NCBI RefSeq assembly: GCF_965118635.1
Contig: NZ_CBCPHV010000007.1
Span: 46,077 to 110,076 of the forward strand
Origin: Empedobacter brevis_A
GTDB lineage: Bacteria > Bacteroidota > Bacteroidia > Flavobacteriales > Weeksellaceae
DNA length: 64,000 bases
Reading direction: 5' to 3'
Each line of letters opens with the position of its first letter. The first letter of the stretch is position 1. Under the pieces are notes generated by a model. The model was not told where the DNA came from, did no database searches, and worked only from the letters and a program-made list of their open reading frames with translations. Shown piece after piece: positions 1 through 9,461 of this stretch. Both the position numbers and the translations under genes were made by a program.

Positions 1-702
1 ATTGGCTCTTTCTCAAATAGCGTTTTAATAGCTACTAAACCACAAATTATAAAAGCCTTTGCTAGCAAAGAATATAAAAATTTTAATTCATTAATAAATT
101 TAGCAACAAAAATATCTTTTATAATTAGTCTTATTGTGTCAGTTCCAATATATTTCAATCTAACTTTTGTACTTGAAATTTGGTTAAATAATCCTCCGAA
201 ATATGCTTTAATTTATTCTCAGTTAGCAATTATAATTAATTTATTAACAATATCTTTAAGCACAATAAACTTTGCTATTCACGCAACTGGAAATATAAAG
301 TGGATTAGTTTTTTGAGTGGAAGTTTTTATATGTTAATATTACCTTTTACCTACATCGCATTTAAAATTGGATATCCTACTCAATCAAGTTATTATATAG
401 CATTAGTTATTAGTCTCATTATTTGTTTTATTAATATATACATTCTAAAAAAACTAGTACAACAATTTATACTTACAAATTTTATAAAAACATTAATCAG
501 AATGATTATTGCTGGATCAATTATATTTTTTGTAACAAATCATATCAATAAATGTAATATAATTAGTAATCAACTCATTAACACAATAATTATTAGCATA
601 ATAGAAATAACAATTGTTGGAATAGTTTGTTTAATAATTCTTTTCAATAAAAAGGAAAAGAATAGTATTAAAAATCTTTTGTACAAAAAATTAAGAAAAT
701 GA
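1..702 (+). CDS. Polysaccharide flippase (Wzx/MATE-like), 5' end cut by window
   Basis: The reading frame is open from base 1, so the gene starts upstream and only about 233 C-terminal residues are visible. These are hydrophobic helices separated by short polar loops, with a first visible block (ATKPQIIKAFASKEY) typical of the loop of polysaccharide export flippases of the MOP superfamily. Such proteins move lipid-linked repeat units across the inner membrane for Wzy-type polymerisation. A GTG at 136 could look like a start but sits inside a conserved-looking helix, so it is not the real one. The stop overlaps the next gene by 4 bases. The family call rests on topology and on the neighbouring glycosyltransferases. 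Confidence 0.8.
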   Translation: MGSFSNSVLIATKPQIIKAFASKEYKNFNSLINLATKISFIISLIVSVPIYFNLTFVLEIWLNNPPKYALIYSQLAIIINLLTISLSTINFAIHATGNIKWISFLSGSFYMLILPFTYIAFKIGYPTQSSYYIALVISLIICFINIYILKKLVQQFILTNFIKTLIRMIIAGSIIFFVTNHINKCNIISNQLINTIIISIIEITIVGIVCLIILFNKKEKNSIKNLLYKKLRK

Positions 703-1673
703 TGTCTCCAAAAATTTCAATAATTATTCCTATATATAATTCAGAAAAATTTTTAACAAAATGCATTAATTCTATAATCAATCAAAATTTTTCTGATTAT
801 GAATTGATCTTAGTAAATGATGGTAGTACAGATGAATCACAAAAAATATGTGAAGAGTTTACAAACAGTTATTCATTCATTAAACTAATAAATCAAGTTA
901 ATAAAGGTGTTAGTTCTGCTAGAAATATTGGATTAAATAATGCAAAAGGAAAATATATTTGCTTCATAGATAGCGATGATACAATTCAAAAAAATTATTT
1001 TGAAAATTATTTTGAGATTATTAATTCTTCCAAAAAAGAAATTGAATTAATAATACAAGGAAATCCCAAAAGCGCATATTCAAATAACATGGGTAATCGT
1101 TTTTACTTATCTACTGATTACCATTCTATTTTTGATAAATTAAACTTAATGTTTAATGGCTATTTACATTCTAAAATTTTTTTAAAATCAGTAATCGTCC
1201 AAAATCATCTAAAACTAAACAAAAGCATTCATTTTTGTGAAGATTTACTGTTTTTATTAGAATACTTAGCTTGCATAAAAGAATTTTATCTATATAAAGT
1301 AAGTTATTATAATTATATGGAGAATGAAGAATCATTAGTTACTAAAATAAATTCTTTTGAATCTGAATTAGAAACGCTAAAATACTTTAATACTATAATG
1401 ATTACTTACAGAATAAAAGACTATTCTAAGTTCCCAACAATTAACGAATATAGTTTTGTTTTTCTTTATAGAACATTCTTCGCCTTATTTAGAGATTATA
1501 AAACATTTGGTACACGATTAGAAAAATATAAAATTATTAAAAACAATTTATCATCTTCTATGAACGTTTATAAGATAAATGGAAATATAAAATATATATA
1601 TTTATTGTTTATAAATAATAAATACCGACTATTTGATATCGTTTTTTCTATACTATTACGTTCAAAAAAATAA
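699..1673 (+). CDS. Glycosyltransferase family 2 (GT-A fold)
   Basis: A 324-residue inverting glycosyltransferase that would add one sugar to the lipid-linked repeat unit on the cytoplasmic face. The GT2 nucleotide-sugar fold is clear: IIIPIYNSEKFL at residues 8-19, VNDGSTDES around 39-47, NKGVSSARN at 68-76 and the metal-binding region FIDSDDT at 89-95. The C-terminal half is variable, as usual for acceptor recognition. The start overlaps the flippase stop in an ATGATG stretch, so either ATG (699 or 702) may be used. Donor and acceptor sugars cannot be read from sequence. Codon use is very A/T-rich, like the whole polysaccharide block. Confidence 0.9.
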   Translation: MMSPKISIIIPIYNSEKFLTKCINSIINQNFSDYELILVNDGSTDESQKICEEFTNSYSFIKLINQVNKGVSSARNIGLNNAKGKYICFIDSDDTIQKNYFENYFEIINSSKKEIELIIQGNPKSAYSNNMGNRFYLSTDYHSIFDKLNLMFNGYLHSKIFLKSVIVQNHLKLNKSIHFCEDLLFLLEYLACIKEFYLYKVSYYNYMENEESLVTKINSFESELETLKYFNTIMITYRIKDYSKFPTINEYSFVFLYRTFFALFRDYKTFGTRLEKYKIIKNNLSSSMNVYKINGNIKYIYLLFINNKYRLFDIVFSILLRSKK

Positions 1674-1675
1674 TC

Positions 1676-2914
1676 ATGAAGATTAAAAAAAGTATTATTT
1701 ATAGCTTTTTATTTATTATACTCATACTTTTACAATTATATGTTGTTTCTTATAAAATAAGTTACATTATCCAATTATTTGTATTAATCATATTATTCTT
1801 CGATGTAAAAATTAGAATTAAAAAATATTTTATTTACATTTTTATGTTTTTATTCTCTTTAATTTTATTAGGATTTATAGGAACATTTATCAACAAATAT
1901 GAAATTATAGATATCGTAAAAGATTTTATATTTATATCAAAACCTCTTTTAAGCTTTACTTTGGCATATATAATAGCAAATGCAATTGATAATAAAGAAA
2001 AGTTTATTAGGACTATTATTTATCTAGGCATTACATGTGCATTAATACATTTTTACATCCTATTTTTTTTAGTAAAATTTAATACAATACATAGTATTAG
2101 AGACTTAACAAAAGATAATTTTGTTGAATTATTTGCGCTTTTCTTTTTGATTGGATATACAAAAATTTTCAATAAAAATTTTACAGATAAAAAAATAATA
2201 CGTTACATTCTTATAGGCTTATTAATAATTTCTAGTTTCTTCTATTTTTCTAGAATGACTATTATTATTTCTGTAATTTTAATTTTAGCTTATTATGGTT
2301 TTTTACGAATTAATCGAATAAATGCAAGCATCTTATTTGGTATTCTGTTTAGTATATTAGCCATATTCACAGTATTAAACAATATACAAATTAATAGAAA
2401 TAGTAAAGGATTTGAAGCATTTCTATTTAAAATTAAGAATTCCCAAAAAGAAATGTTAAGTACTAAAATAGATGTTAATAATAGTCAACAACTTTGGGAT
2501 CACTGGAGAGGATACGAAGCTAAAAGAGCTCTTATTTTAATGAAAGAAACGCCATATTCAACAATAATTGGCTGTGGGAATGGATCATTAATAAATCTAA
2601 GGATTATGGCTCCTTTGACTGCAGACTCAAAAGGAATTCGTCATATTTCTCATATACATAATGGATATGCATTTGTCTTTTATAAACTAGGTAGTTTAGG
2701 TTTACTAATCTATTTATTCGGTATAAGTATAATTTTTTTAATAGGTCAAAATAAAAATAATTTTTTAGCAACGTCAATATCTTCAATTGCAATCATATAT
2801 TTCTTAACATCTTTCGCTATTACTGGGATATATAATCTAAATGAAAATATTATACTAATTTTAGGCGGATTAATATTTTATTATTCACCATCAACCAAAA
2901 AAACAACCATATAA
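1676..2914 (+). CDS. Multispanning membrane protein, probable Wzy-type polysaccharide polymerase
   Basis: A 412-residue protein with about ten hydrophobic helices and one larger polar loop (roughly residues 240-320), the layout of O-antigen/capsule polymerases. These proteins share topology rather than sequence, so the call is based on the helix pattern and on the position between glycosyltransferases. The loop holds a conserved-looking tract with His and Arg (HISHIHNGYAFVFYKLG, about residues 323-339) like the periplasmic loop of Wzy proteins. The stop and the next start share one A (TAATG), implying translational coupling. The locus also contains an O-antigen ligase-like protein at 6609; which of the two polymerises and which ligates is not decided by sequence. 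Confidence 0.7.
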   Translation: MKIKKSIIYSFLFIILILLQLYVVSYKISYIIQLFVLIILFFDVKIRIKKYFIYIFMFLFSLILLGFIGTFINKYEIIDIVKDFIFISKPLLSFTLAYIIANAIDNKEKFIRTIIYLGITCALIHFYILFFLVKFNTIHSIRDLTKDNFVELFALFFLIGYTKIFNKNFTDKKIIRYILIGLLIISSFFYFSRMTIIISVILILAYYGFLRINRINASILFGILFSILAIFTVLNNIQINRNSKGFEAFLFKIKNSQKEMLSTKIDVNNSQQLWDHWRGYEAKRALILMKETPYSTIIGCGNGSLINLRIMAPLTADSKGIRHISHIHNGYAFVFYKLGSLGLLIYLFGISIIFLIGQNKNNFLATSISSIAIIYFLTSFAITGIYNLNENIILILGGLIFYYSPSTKKTTI

Positions 2915-3720
2915 TGAATGATATTATAGTTTCTGTAATAATTGTCAATTACAACGGGAAAAAATATATCAAAAATTGTTTTGATTCATTACAAGAACAA
3001 CTCTCCAATCTTTCGTATGAAATTATTCTTGTTGATAATAACTCTTCTGATGATAGTGTTGACTATATAAAAGATAACTATCCAGAAGTTAAGGTAATTG
3101 AAAGCGATGAAAATCTAGGCTTCGGCAGTGGGAATAATTTAGGTGTTACTTACGCACAAGGAAAATATGTATTACTTTTTAACAATGATACAATTTTATT
3201 AAACCCTATCAATGAAGGAATTTCGTTTTTAGAAAATAATATCGATGTTGGTATATTAGGAATTAAAATGATTGATGCTAAAAAAAATTATCTTCAATCA
3301 GCTGGTATATTCCCAAATTATATAAATATGATTATTTTTAAAAAACTATTTATAAATACTGAAGAATTTACAAGTGGAAATTTTAAACAAAATGTATATA
3401 ATGTAGATTGGGTTTCAGGAGCATTTATGTTGTTGAAGAAACAACTTTATGAAGAAATAAATGGTTTTGATAAAGACTATTTTATGTATGTAGAAGATGT
3501 AGATTTCTGTAAAAAAATTGCCGATAAAAATTTAAAAAGAGTCTTTTTTCCATCTTTAAAATATATTCATTACGTTGGTTTTAAAACAACAAAAAACCCC
3601 TTAATTATAGAAGGTTATAAAACATACATAAACAAACATTACAAAAATAATATTAAAAAATTTATATTAAATATCTGTTTATCATTAAGTTCTATGATAA
3701 AAAAAATAAAATATGATTAA
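2914..3720 (+). CDS. Glycosyltransferase family 2, rhamnosyltransferase-like
   Basis: A 268-residue GT2 enzyme. It begins VSVIIVNYNGKKYIKNC, followed by LVDNNSSDDS at about 39-48, ENLGFGSGNN at 66-75, the metal-binding NNDT at 90-93, a GAFMLLKK segment and the acidic MYVEDVDFCKKI motif. This motif order is that of the dTDP-rhamnosyltransferase-like branch of GT2 (WbbL/RfbF type), but the sugar specificity is inference. It starts one base inside the upstream stop and overlaps the acetyltransferase gene by 8 bases, so it belongs to the polysaccharide operon. Confidence 0.88.
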   Translation: MNDIIVSVIIVNYNGKKYIKNCFDSLQEQLSNLSYEIILVDNNSSDDSVDYIKDNYPEVKVIESDENLGFGSGNNLGVTYAQGKYVLLFNNDTILLNPINEGISFLENNIDVGILGIKMIDAKKNYLQSAGIFPNYINMIIFKKLFINTEEFTSGNFKQNVYNVDWVSGAFMLLKKQLYEEINGFDKDYFMYVEDVDFCKKIADKNLKRVFFPSLKYIHYVGFKTTKNPLIIEGYKTYINKHYKNNIKKFILNICLSLSSMIKKIKYD

Positions 3721-4390
3721 AAAAATATTTCAAGCTTTATTATTAAAATCTGGAAAAAAATATACTATTGATAATGACATTCCTGATCGTTTATTTCTTT
3801 ATTTCATGAAAGAAAGATTAATAATGATTATAAGAGGATATTTTATATTTAGAAAAAAAGTTTTCGTAGGCGAAAACACTAATATTTTAAATCGATTAAA
3901 TATTGAAATAGGACAAAATGTAACAATAGAAGATTATGTTAAAATTGATGGGTTTGCAAAAAATAAGCTTCGATTAGGAAATAATTCTAAAATTGGAAAA
4001 TATTCAATCATAACATGTACTAGTCATATGTCAAAATATGGTAAAGGGTTTGAGATTGGTGATAATTCTTCTTGTGGACAGTTTTGTGAATTTGGATCTG
4101 CAGGAGGTGTTTCAATAGGAAACGATGTTATCATGGGAGGGTATGTAAGTTTTCACTCTGAAAATCATAATTTTATAAATAAGAATAAATTAATAAGAGA
4201 GCAAGGTGTTACATCTAAAGGAATAAAAATTGGAAATAATATTTGGGTTGGGGCTAAAGTAACTTTCCTCGATGGTTCAAAAATAGGTGATAATTGTGTA
4301 ATTGCTGCAGGAGCGGTTGTTACAAAAGAGTTTCCTAACAATGTTATTATAGGAGGGATTCCTGCAAAAATAATTAAAGAGATTATGTAA
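3713..4390 (+). CDS. Hexapeptide-repeat acyltransferase (LbetaH fold)
   Basis: A 225-residue protein with left-handed beta-helix repeats: I-G-x-N/D patterns run from about residue 60 to 215 (IGQNVTI, LGNNSKIG, IGDNSSCG, IGNDVIMGG, IGNNIWVGA, IGDNCVIAA). It ends with GGIPAKIIKEI, the hallmark C-terminus of the maltose/galactoside/virginiamycin O-acetyltransferase group. A histidine in FHSENHNFI is a candidate catalytic base. It most likely O-acetylates a sugar of the surface glycan. It overlaps both neighbours (8 bases upstream, 1 base downstream), indicating an operon. Confidence 0.88.
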   Translation: MIKKIFQALLLKSGKKYTIDNDIPDRLFLYFMKERLIMIIRGYFIFRKKVFVGENTNILNRLNIEIGQNVTIEDYVKIDGFAKNKLRLGNNSKIGKYSIITCTSHMSKYGKGFEIGDNSSCGQFCEFGSAGGVSIGNDVIMGGYVSFHSENHNFINKNKLIREQGVTSKGIKIGNNIWVGAKVTFLDGSKIGDNCVIAAGAVVTKEFPNNVIIGGIPAKIIKEIM

Positions 4391-5544
4391 TGAAACATAT
4401 TTTAATTGTCCATCAATCAGCAGAATTATATGGTTCTGACAAAACTCTACTTTTATTTCTCAAAAATCTTGATAGAAAGAGAATCGTACCTACAGTTATA
4501 CTGCCTTCAGAAGGTCCGCTAAAAGATGAAATCAATTTACTAAATATTCCTGTATCTATACAACCAGTTCTAAAACTTCATAGAAATTTATTTAAACCAA
4601 AAAATTTCTTGAAATTTATTTCAGACACTTATTGTTCTATTAAATTTATAAAAAAACTAGATAAAGAAAATCATTTCGATTACATATACTCTAATACTAT
4701 AGCAGTTCTAGCAGGATTTATTTATAGTTTTTTTTATAATAAAAAGCATATTTGGCATGTACATGAGATCATTGAAAACCCAAAAATTGTTAAGAAAATT
4801 TTTATAAAACTATTAGATTCAAAATCTAATTATAAAGTAATATTTAATTCAAAACAAACTCAAAATTTTTGGCTGAAAAATACTAAAAACTTACATAACA
4901 CAGGAGAACTAATTTGGAACGGATTAGATTTTAAGGAAATTAATAAACCTACTGATCTAGAAATATCTAATTTTAGATCAGAAATCATCTCATCTGATAA
5001 AGATTTGATATTATGTCTAGTAGGAAGATTTAATCCTCAAAAAGGTCAACTGTTTTTATTAGAAGCTTTTAAAATTTTATCTAAAAAAAATAAAAATATC
5101 AAACTTCTTCTTGTAGGTTCTTATTTAAGTAATCAAAAAAATTATTATAATCTATTAGAAGAATTCATAATATCTAATAATCTTTCAGAAATGGTGAAGA
5201 TTATACCTTTTCAAAAAAATATATGGAATATTTGGTATTCTATTGATATAGCATTAGTACCATCCTTATATCTAGAACCATTTGGCTTAGTAGCTATTGA
5301 AGCAATGTATGCAGAAAAACCTGTAATAGTATCTGCTCATGGAGGATTATTGGATATTGTAGAAGATAACAAAAATGGTTTATTATCTAAGCCTTTACAA
5401 GTAAATGATTTAGTTGAAAAAATACAGCTATTGATAGATAATCCAAAAATCAGAGAGAAACTTGCTTTGAAAGGTAAAAATAGTGTCATAAAAAGATTTT
5501 CTATTGAAGAACATATGAATCATTTTTATAAAATTTTAAACTAA
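4390..5544 (+). CDS. Glycosyltransferase family 4 (GT-B fold)
   Basis: A 384-residue retaining glycosyltransferase. The C-terminal Rossmann domain shows the GT4 set: VGRFNPQKGQ at 211-220, LLVGSY near 240, the donor-binding EPFGLVAIEA at 296-305 and a following SAHGGLLDIVEDNKNG tract. The N-terminal acceptor domain starts HILIVHQSAELYGSDKT. It would transfer a sugar from a nucleotide donor to the growing lipid-linked glycan. The start shares its A with the TAA of the acetyltransferase gene. Linkage and sugar are unknown. Confidence 0.9.
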   Translation: MKHILIVHQSAELYGSDKTLLLFLKNLDRKRIVPTVILPSEGPLKDEINLLNIPVSIQPVLKLHRNLFKPKNFLKFISDTYCSIKFIKKLDKENHFDYIYSNTIAVLAGFIYSFFYNKKHIWHVHEIIENPKIVKKIFIKLLDSKSNYKVIFNSKQTQNFWLKNTKNLHNTGELIWNGLDFKEINKPTDLEISNFRSEIISSDKDLILCLVGRFNPQKGQLFLLEAFKILSKKNKNIKLLLVGSYLSNQKNYYNLLEEFIISNNLSEMVKIIPFQKNIWNIWYSIDIALVPSLYLEPFGLVAIEAMYAEKPVIVSAHGGLLDIVEDNKNGLLSKPLQVNDLVEKIQLLIDNPKIREKLALKGKNSVIKRFSIEEHMNHFYKILN

Positions 5545-5548
5545 TTTT

Positions 5549-6634
5549 ATGAAAATTGCAATTTTAGGTACAAGAGGTATTCCGAATTACCATGGTGGAT
5601 TTGAACAATTTGCAGAATTTTTTGCCGTTTATTTAGCCAATAAAGGAGAAGATGTTTATGTTTACAATTCTTCATTACATCCATATAAAGAAAATAAATA
5701 CAAAGGTGTTCATATAATTACATGCAAAGATCCTGAAGATAAATTAGGTACGCCTGGACAATTCTTATATGACTTGAATTGTATTTTAGATGCTCGTAAA
5801 CGCAATTTTGATATTATACTTCAACTAGGATACACAAGTAGTACTATATGGTGGTGGTTAATGCCAAAAAAGGCAATTATTGTGACTAACATGGATGGAT
5901 TAGAATGGAAACGTACTAAATATTCGAAGAAAGTTCAAAATTTTTTAAAATATGCTGAAAAATTAGGGGCAGTACATTCAAATCATTTAATTTCAGATTC
6001 TCTTGGAATACAAAGTTATTTGAAAGATAAATATCATAAAGATTCTACATATATCCCTTATGGGGCTGATATTTTTGAGGACAAAAAAGAAGATATTCTA
6101 AAAGAGTATAATTTAGAAAAAGAAAAATATTCATTATTAATTGCACGATTTGAGCCAGAAAACAACTTAGAGATGATTCTCGATGGAGTTACAGAATCTA
6201 ATGTTGATGAACCTTTTTTAGTTATTGGTAAACACGAAACCTCATTTGGAGAATATTTAAAAAACAAATACAAATCATTCTCAAATATTCGTTTTGTGGG
6301 AGGAATATATGACCTTAAAAAACTCAATAATTTGAGATATTTTTCTAGATTGTATTTTCATGGGCATTCTGTTGGTGGTACTAATCCTTCTTTATTAGAA
6401 GCTATGGCATCTAACACATTGATTTGTGCTAATAATAATAATTTTAATAAAAGTATTTTAAAAAATAATGCTTTCTATTTTAATGATCATAAAGATGTAA
6501 AAAAATTATATAGTCAACTTATAAAAGAGCAACATTTAAATTTAATTTACAATAATAAAACTGCCATTCAAAAAGAATTTAATTGGAATATAATCAACAA
6601 CAAATATCATGAATTACTTAAAAAACTGGTTTAG
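5549..6634 (+). CDS. DUF1972-type glycosyltransferase (GT4-like)
   Basis: A 361-residue GT-B enzyme. The first 185 residues match the DUF1972 N-terminal domain of bacterial rhamnosyltransferases: IAILGTRGIPNYHGGFE at 3-19, the TWW-like tract SSTIWWWLMPKKA near 106-118, and MDGLEWKR near 126-133. The C-terminal domain has HGHSVGGTNPSLLEAMA near 270-286, the donor-binding E-x7-E region. Known relatives are capsular beta-1,4-rhamnosyltransferases (Cps2T/WchF type), so rhamnose transfer is a reasonable inference. It is 4 bases after the GT4 gene and overlaps the O-antigen ligase gene by 26 bases. Confidence 0.87.
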   Translation: MKIAILGTRGIPNYHGGFEQFAEFFAVYLANKGEDVYVYNSSLHPYKENKYKGVHIITCKDPEDKLGTPGQFLYDLNCILDARKRNFDIILQLGYTSSTIWWWLMPKKAIIVTNMDGLEWKRTKYSKKVQNFLKYAEKLGAVHSNHLISDSLGIQSYLKDKYHKDSTYIPYGADIFEDKKEDILKEYNLEKEKYSLLIARFEPENNLEMILDGVTESNVDEPFLVIGKHETSFGEYLKNKYKSFSNIRFVGGIYDLKKLNNLRYFSRLYFHGHSVGGTNPSLLEAMASNTLICANNNNFNKSILKNNAFYFNDHKDVKKLYSQLIKEQHLNLIYNNKTAIQKEFNWNIINNKYHELLKKLV

Positions 6635-7877
6635 AAATAACTTAATTGGATTGAATGGCTTATTGACGGCGATTACTTTTTTTCTACTTACTTTACCTCT
6701 TTCATTAGCAATAAATAATATAGCATTAGGCCTTCTACTTTTTGTTTGTATAATAAATAGACAACATCTACAGTTTAATCAAAATAGAGCTTTATATCTT
6801 CCAATAGCTTATTTTATTTTAATATGCATATCTCTAACTTGGACAATTAATTTAGAAAAATCCTTAAATAGTATTTCCAAAGGAATATCATTTTTATTAC
6901 TACCACTTATTTTTCTATTCTTGCCTAAGTTTGAAAAGAAAGATGTTCATAAAATAATGAAAAATTTAGCTTATTGTATGTCGATTTATGCTATTTTTCT
7001 TATAATCAAAGGTTTTTTTAAATATATAGAAACAAATAATATAGATGTTTTTTTCTATCATGAACTTGTAACACTAGAAGTAAATGCCATTTATATCTCC
7101 ATTATTTTTGCGATTCCTATGATTTTTTTATTAAGAGATAACTTGATAAATTGGAAAGACTATTTATCTGTATTTATTCTTTTTACGTTGATTATATTAC
7201 TTTCTTCCAAAAACATAATCATTATAACTACTATATTAGGTTTTCTTAGCTTTATTGTATTTCGTAGAAAGGTTAAAAAGAAAAATATTATTATTTTAAT
7301 TGGGATTATTTCATTGATTATTACTTTATTCGGAAATAAAATTCTCGATAGATTTGATGCTGAATTTAAAGATTTTGATAAAAATATAGTATTAGAAAAT
7401 GGTGTTGAAAATATTTCTATCAAAAATGCCGTTTACCAAGAAAGTTTTAATAATAATCAATATTTCTCTGGAACTTCAATAAGAGTGTATCAAGCTAGAT
7501 TATTGGTTGAATTCATTAAAGAGAATAATATTTTTTGGAAGGGATTCGGAATAAATGCTTCTCAGGAAAAAATAATTGAAAAGCAAGAAAAAAGAGGATA
7601 TATACCCTATTTTGGTACATTAAATTTTCACAACCAATATATACAATCATTTGCAGAATTAGGCGTTTTTGGATTTACTCTTTTTTCTTTTATTCTTTTT
7701 TATTCTCTATTTATAGCAATAAAAAACAAAGATTATAATTTTCTTTCAATTTTTATTTTAATATCAAGTCTCAGTATAACAGAATCTATTTTTAGTAGAC
7801 AAAGAGGAATAGCTTTATTTATCATTTATTTTTGTATGTATCATCATTTATACAATAAAAAAATAATCGCTAAATAG
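6609..7877 (+). CDS. O-antigen ligase/Wzy_C family membrane protein
   Basis: A 422-residue protein with about ten to twelve transmembrane helices and a periplasmic loop (about residues 240-345) containing RVYQARLLVEFIKENNIFWKG and the FHNQYIQSFAELG motif. That H-N-x-Y/F-x5-E-x-G element is characteristic of O-antigen ligase (WaaL) and related polymerases. It either joins finished polysaccharide to an acceptor or polymerises repeat units. The start lies 26 bases inside the upstream gene, and the 3' end overlaps the convergent sugar-transferase gene by 8 bases. Confidence 0.85.
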   Translation: MNYLKNWFRNNLIGLNGLLTAITFFLLTLPLSLAINNIALGLLLFVCIINRQHLQFNQNRALYLPIAYFILICISLTWTINLEKSLNSISKGISFLLLPLIFLFLPKFEKKDVHKIMKNLAYCMSIYAIFLIIKGFFKYIETNNIDVFFYHELVTLEVNAIYISIIFAIPMIFLLRDNLINWKDYLSVFILFTLIILLSSKNIIIITTILGFLSFIVFRRKVKKKNIIILIGIISLIITLFGNKILDRFDAEFKDFDKNIVLENGVENISIKNAVYQESFNNNQYFSGTSIRVYQARLLVEFIKENNIFWKGFGINASQEKIIEKQEKRGYIPYFGTLNFHNQYIQSFAELGVFGFTLFSFILFYSLFIAIKNKDYNFLSIFILISSLSITESIFSRQRGIALFIIYFCMYHHLYNKKIIAK

Positions 7878-9303
7878 CATTTTCATCTCCTTTTATAACA
7901 AGCATTATTGTTAAATAAATAATATGAAAATCTAGAAAAATAGACCAATTTCTAATATAAAAAATATCAGTTCGAATTCTGTTTTCCATATCCTCGTTAC
8001 AATCAATTGCACCTCTATAACCTCTTACTTGAGATAAACCTGTAATACCTGGTTTAACATAATGTCTGAGGTTATATTTCTTTATAATATCCCTATAGAA
8101 GTAATCTTGCGTAATCATATGAGGTCTTGGTCCAACAACTGACATATCTCCCAAAAATACATTTATAAATTGCGGTATTTCATCTAAACTTGTTTTTCTT
8201 AAAAACTTACCTACTCGTGTAACTCTTTCGTCATTCCTAACAGTAGCTTTTACAGAATTCATTTTAGTGTTACGCATAGTTCTAAATTTGTAACAATTAA
8301 AGACCTTTCCGTTCAAGCCGTTTCTTTTTTGAATGAAAAATATAGGACCTTTAGAATCAATCATTATTATGATTGAAATTAATGGAATTAACCAACTTAA
8401 TATAAATATTATAACAAGGAGCGAGAAGATTTTATCAAATATAAATTTTAACAGCTTATTTTTAGTCAAATCTAAGGGAAATCTTTTTACAACCAATATA
8501 GGTAATGTATCAATATATTGAACTTTTAACTCTGTCAATTCGTTGTAAATGGAATAGGGAATGTAAATTATTTGAATATGATTAATTTCACAAAGTTCAT
8601 ATATTTTAACTAATACATCATTAGAAAATTTTCCCATCTGAGAAAGAAATACTTGATCTATCTGATTATCTATTAAATATTTATCAAAAAAAATATCTTT
8701 ATACAACAAAAAACCATTTTCTACCTTCAAATCATGCATGTCAGATATATGATCTATAAACCTAACACCTAACCTATTACGAGTATTAAATAAATCAATA
8801 AATTTATTTGTATTTAAATTTTCATCTAAAACTAAAATATTACTCACACCAACACCTCTTTTATTTAAAAGAATATTAAACAATAAATAAAATAAACGTA
8901 ATATGAACAATACAATAAAAATTGAAGATATATAAGCCAAACCTAACTGCCATGAAAATAAATCGTACTGTTTTAATCCAGAAATTGCAAAAATAACTAT
9001 CGAAATAACTATAATTTGTAAGAACAATCTTTTAATATTATTCACAATTCTTTTCGTAAAAGTTATTTGATGCAATTTATTATGATCAGAAACAATAATC
9101 CATGAAATAATTATTAACAATAATGCTTTATAATGACTTATAAATAATTCTTTATAAGTAGGTAAATCATCTAAAATAACTTGATCTTTTGGAAAAAAAT
9201 ATAAGTATTGAAGTTTTTGAAATACAAAGAATAAAATTGATATAATGATTAAATCAATAATTTCTTGAATAAAATAAAATTTATTACCACTCGATTCTTT
9301 CAT
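7870..9303 (-). CDS. Polyprenyl-phosphate sugar transferase (WcaJ/WbaP type)
   Basis: The initiating enzyme that puts the first sugar-1-phosphate onto undecaprenyl phosphate. The N-terminal part has four to five membrane helices and a CoA-binding-like soluble domain. The C-terminal catalytic bacterial sugar transferase domain shows FNCYKFRTMR, FLRKTSLDEIPQFINVF, MSVVGPRPHM and KPGITGLSQVRGYRG. The frame extends back to a TTG at 9357, but the ATG at 9303 gives the normal short N-terminal tail (MKESSGNK) before the first helix and is preferred. It is convergent with the rest of the locus and overlaps its last gene, so it is transcribed separately. Confidence 0.92.
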   Translation of the reverse strand: MKESSGNKFYFIQEIIDLIIISILFFVFQKLQYLYFFPKDQVILDDLPTYKELFISHYKALLLIIISWIIVSDHNKLHQITFTKRIVNNIKRLFLQIIVISIVIFAISGLKQYDLFSWQLGLAYISSIFIVLFILRLFYLLFNILLNKRGVGVSNILVLDENLNTNKFIDLFNTRNRLGVRFIDHISDMHDLKVENGFLLYKDIFFDKYLIDNQIDQVFLSQMGKFSNDVLVKIYELCEINHIQIIYIPYSIYNELTELKVQYIDTLPILVVKRFPLDLTKNKLLKFIFDKIFSLLVIIFILSWLIPLISIIIMIDSKGPIFFIQKRNGLNGKVFNCYKFRTMRNTKMNSVKATVRNDERVTRVGKFLRKTSLDEIPQFINVFLGDMSVVGPRPHMITQDYFYRDIIKKYNLRHYVKPGITGLSQVRGYRGAIDCNEDMENRIRTDIFYIRNWSIFLDFHIIYLTIMLVIKGDENAI

Positions 9304-9423
9304 CAAAAATAGATTGCTAAAATAATTAAAAAAGATAATTCTCTCTATTAACGTCAATTTCTCTCATTTCTTATAAAACAATCTTCATTTAATTTTTTTA
9401 CTTCTTTCATCTAATTTATTCCG

Positions 9424-9431
9424 TAAATTTG
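9424..9431 (+). promoter_or_regulatory. Promoter -7 element of tdk
   Basis: TAAATTTG matches the Bacteroidota -7 consensus TAnnTTTG. It lies 30 bases before the tdk ATG, in the gap between divergent genes. No clear TTG was seen at the -33 position. Confidence 0.5.
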
Positions 9432-9461
9432 TTTTTACATTTTAACTAAATTATTTGAACT

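Noticed and set aside
136..702. Flippase starting at the GTG at 136
   Set aside because: The frame is open to base 1 and continues the same helix pattern, so the GTG is internal.
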